Shown here in pieces: positions 62,710-64,000 of a stretch of DNA of 64,000 bases. The translations under genes and the position numbers were made by a program. The stretch is from GCA-2697345 sp002697345 (GTDB lineage Bacteria > Pseudomonadota > Alphaproteobacteria > Rhodobacterales > Rhodobacteraceae), in assembly GCA_943787605.1 (NCBI GenBank), contig CALSNB010000002.1:62001-126000 (forward strand), read 5' to 3'. Position 1 is the stretch's first letter. Each line of letters begins with the position of its first letter. The notes under the pieces were generated by a model. That model did no database searches and was not told the origin of the DNA. It worked only from the letters and a program-made list of their open reading frames with translations.

Positions 62710-63891
62710 TTAATGGTAATCTTCTAAAGCTGTTATGCCAGGCAAAGGTTTTCCTTCTAACCAAGATAAGAATGCGCCGCCCGCTGTTGACAGGTATGAA
62801 AAATTCTTGCCACTTCCAGTAGTACTCAACGCTGAAACTGTGTCTCCACCTCCAGCTACAGATATTAATTTTCCAGAGTTAGTTCTTTCAGCCACCGCTA
62901 ATGCAACACTGTTTGTCGCCTTGTCATATGGCTTTGTTTCGAATGCTCCTAAAGGGCCATTCCAAATAAGTGTTTTAGTTAAATAAACGATAGATTTTAT
63001 ATTTTTTATTGTATCTGGACCTGCATCTAATATCATTTTTGTTTTTGGACACTTGTCAAACCTAAAAGTTTCGGATTTTCCTACTTTTATGTTGTCGGCA
63101 ACTATTACGTCTACAGGGAGGTGTATTTTGCAACCGGCCCTAGCAGATTTATCAAGTATCGATTTTGCTATTTTTAACATTGAAGGCTCACTTATTGATG
63201 TACCTATCTCTAAACCTTGTGCTGCAAGAAACGTATTTGCCATACCTCCACCAATAATAAGATGGTCTACTTTTAAAATAAGGCTATTTAGCAGCTCTAG
63301 TTTTGTTGATATTTTTGAACCACCTATTAAAGCAGTAAGGGGTAGTTTAGGTTTGTTAAAAATACGGTTAAGGGCATTAATTTCCGTAACAAAAGAAAAA
63401 CCAGCACATTTAGGTAAAAGTCTGGCTAAGGCATCAATAGAACTATGAGATCTATGACTGCAAGAGAATGCTTCGTTAACATATACATCCCCTAAATTAG
63501 CTAACTCTTTAGCAAAATATATGTCATTTTTTTCTTCCCTAGGATCAAACCGAAGATTCTCTAATAGAACTATTTCACCTATATTAACCGTAGCCAACCT
63601 TTTGTGATAATCTGAGTCAATAAAAACAACTTTACGTTCAAACACTTGCTCTAGAGCTGAAACTAGCAGTAGCAAAGAAAGACTAGCTACATACGTACCC
63701 TTTGGCCGACCACAGTGAGATATCAGGATCGGTTTGCCGCCGTTTTCAATAACATAATTAATAGTAGGTAACAGCGCAGTGATACGTGTGTAGTCGGTGA
63801 TACGCTCATCTACTTTTGGAACATTAATATCAACGCGTATAAGTATATTTTTATTAAAAATATCGATATCTTTTATCGTCTTATAGTTCAA
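62710..63891 (-). CDS. pgk: Phosphoglycerate kinase
   Basis: A 393-residue Pgk of normal length. The substrate motif is R-V-D-I-N-V-P near residue 19, the basic patch S-H-C-G-R-P-K-G near 59, R-F-D-P-R-E-E-K near 113, the hinge region V-N-E-A-F-S-C-S-H-R near 138, and the nucleotide motif G-G-S-K-I-S-T-K-L near 187 with the late G-G-G-D-T near 353. It makes ATP from 1,3-bisphosphoglycerate in glycolysis, or the reverse. It is transcribed leftward; the 108 bases beyond its start to the window edge hold no identifiable gene. Confidence 0.96.
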   Translation of the reverse strand: MNYKTIKDIDIFNKNILIRVDINVPKVDERITDYTRITALLPTINYVIENGGKPILISHCGRPKGTYVASLSLLLLVSALEQVFERKVVFIDSDYHKRLATVNIGEIVLLENLRFDPREEKNDIYFAKELANLGDVYVNEAFSCSHRSHSSIDALARLLPKCAGFSFVTEINALNRIFNKPKLPLTALIGGSKISTKLELLNSLILKVDHLIIGGGMANTFLAAQGLEIGTSISEPSMLKIAKSILDKSARAGCKIHLPVDVIVADNIKVGKSETFRFDKCPKTKMILDAGPDTIKNIKSIVYLTKTLIWNGPLGAFETKPYDKATNSVALAVAERTNSGKLISVAGGGDTVSALSTTGSGKNFSYLSTAGGAFLSWLEGKPLPGITALEDYH

Positions 63892-64000
63892 ATTACTATT
63901 CCTTTAGTGTCACTGGTTTACTGATTATCCTTATTAGTCTTGTATTTTGGATGTACCTTAAAAGGGGTTCTATAAGCAGAAGAATTATAATCTCCCCATT
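63892..64000. other. Sequence between the pgk start and the window edge
   Basis: These 109 bases are AT-rich and contain the region upstream of pgk. No open frame, tRNA or hairpin can be supported; the next gene lies outside the window. Confidence 0.3.

Noticed and set aside
1..64000. Mobile elements, CRISPR arrays or prophage
   Set aside because: No transposase, integrase, phage structural gene, spaced direct-repeat array or terminal inverted repeats were found.

Overview
The window reads as chromosomal DNA of an AT-rich, probably marine and free-living, alphaproteobacterium. The taxonomic clues are an NDUFA12-type complex I accessory protein next to mlaD and a DUF2155 gene, a pyruvate dehydrogenase E1-beta carrying its own lipoyl domain in a pdhA-pdhB-pdhC run beside an ftsB-like gene, an rpsF-rpsR-rplI block with a long L9, and fabD-fabG-acpP-fabF-mltG. 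A SAR116-like or other marine Rhodospirillales-like lineage would fit, but the sequence alone does not fix the genus. No phage, insertion sequence, CRISPR array or rRNA gene was seen; the only tRNA is tRNA-Leu(UAG).

The window falls into two parts. Positions 1 to about 38,660 are accessory and metabolic. In order they hold the tail of a peptide-type ABC binding protein; an MDR oxidoreductase divergent from a 1,068-residue self-sufficient reductive dehalogenase (B12 module, two [4Fe-4S] clusters, fused flavin and [2Fe-2S] reductase); an enoyl-CoA hydratase/isomerase; a large FAD/Fe-S D-2-hydroxyacid dehydrogenase divergent from a serine-glyoxylate-type aminotransferase; an M20 peptidase, MATE exporter and 2OG-Fe(II) oxygenase; a SulP transporter; a methyltransferase preceded by an orphan gene; small redox and cupin genes; a polar amino acid ABC transporter; a creatininase-like amidohydrolase; beta-oxidation genes; and a MarR regulator followed by a cytochrome P450, a quinone reductase and an MFS transporter. 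The set suits an oligotroph that scavenges amino acids, organic acids and aromatic or haloaromatic compounds.

This first part also shows gene decay. A glpD gene is reduced to its two ends with a dinucleotide slippage near the start; a DMT transporter, a thiolase and a nitrilase-family hydrolase each have a frameshift; and the thiolase also contains a diverged 99-bp tandem duplication across its active-site region that looks like a join between two paralogous thiolase sequences.

Positions 38,689 to 64,000 are mainly housekeeping: a TerC-like protein, clpP-clpX, the NDUFA12/mlaD/DUF2155 block with aat convergent and overlapping, accB-accC, acs, glnB-glnA, tRNA-Leu and trigger factor, rpsF-rpsR-rplI, fatty acid synthesis genes with mltG, cysE, the pyruvate dehydrogenase E1/E2 genes, ftsB and pgk. 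Pyruvate dehydrogenase and Acs supply acetyl-CoA, AccB/AccC and the Fab proteins turn it into fatty acids, and GlnB/GlnA link this to nitrogen status. The boundary carries two tandem small two-helix membrane proteins behind a recognisable promoter.
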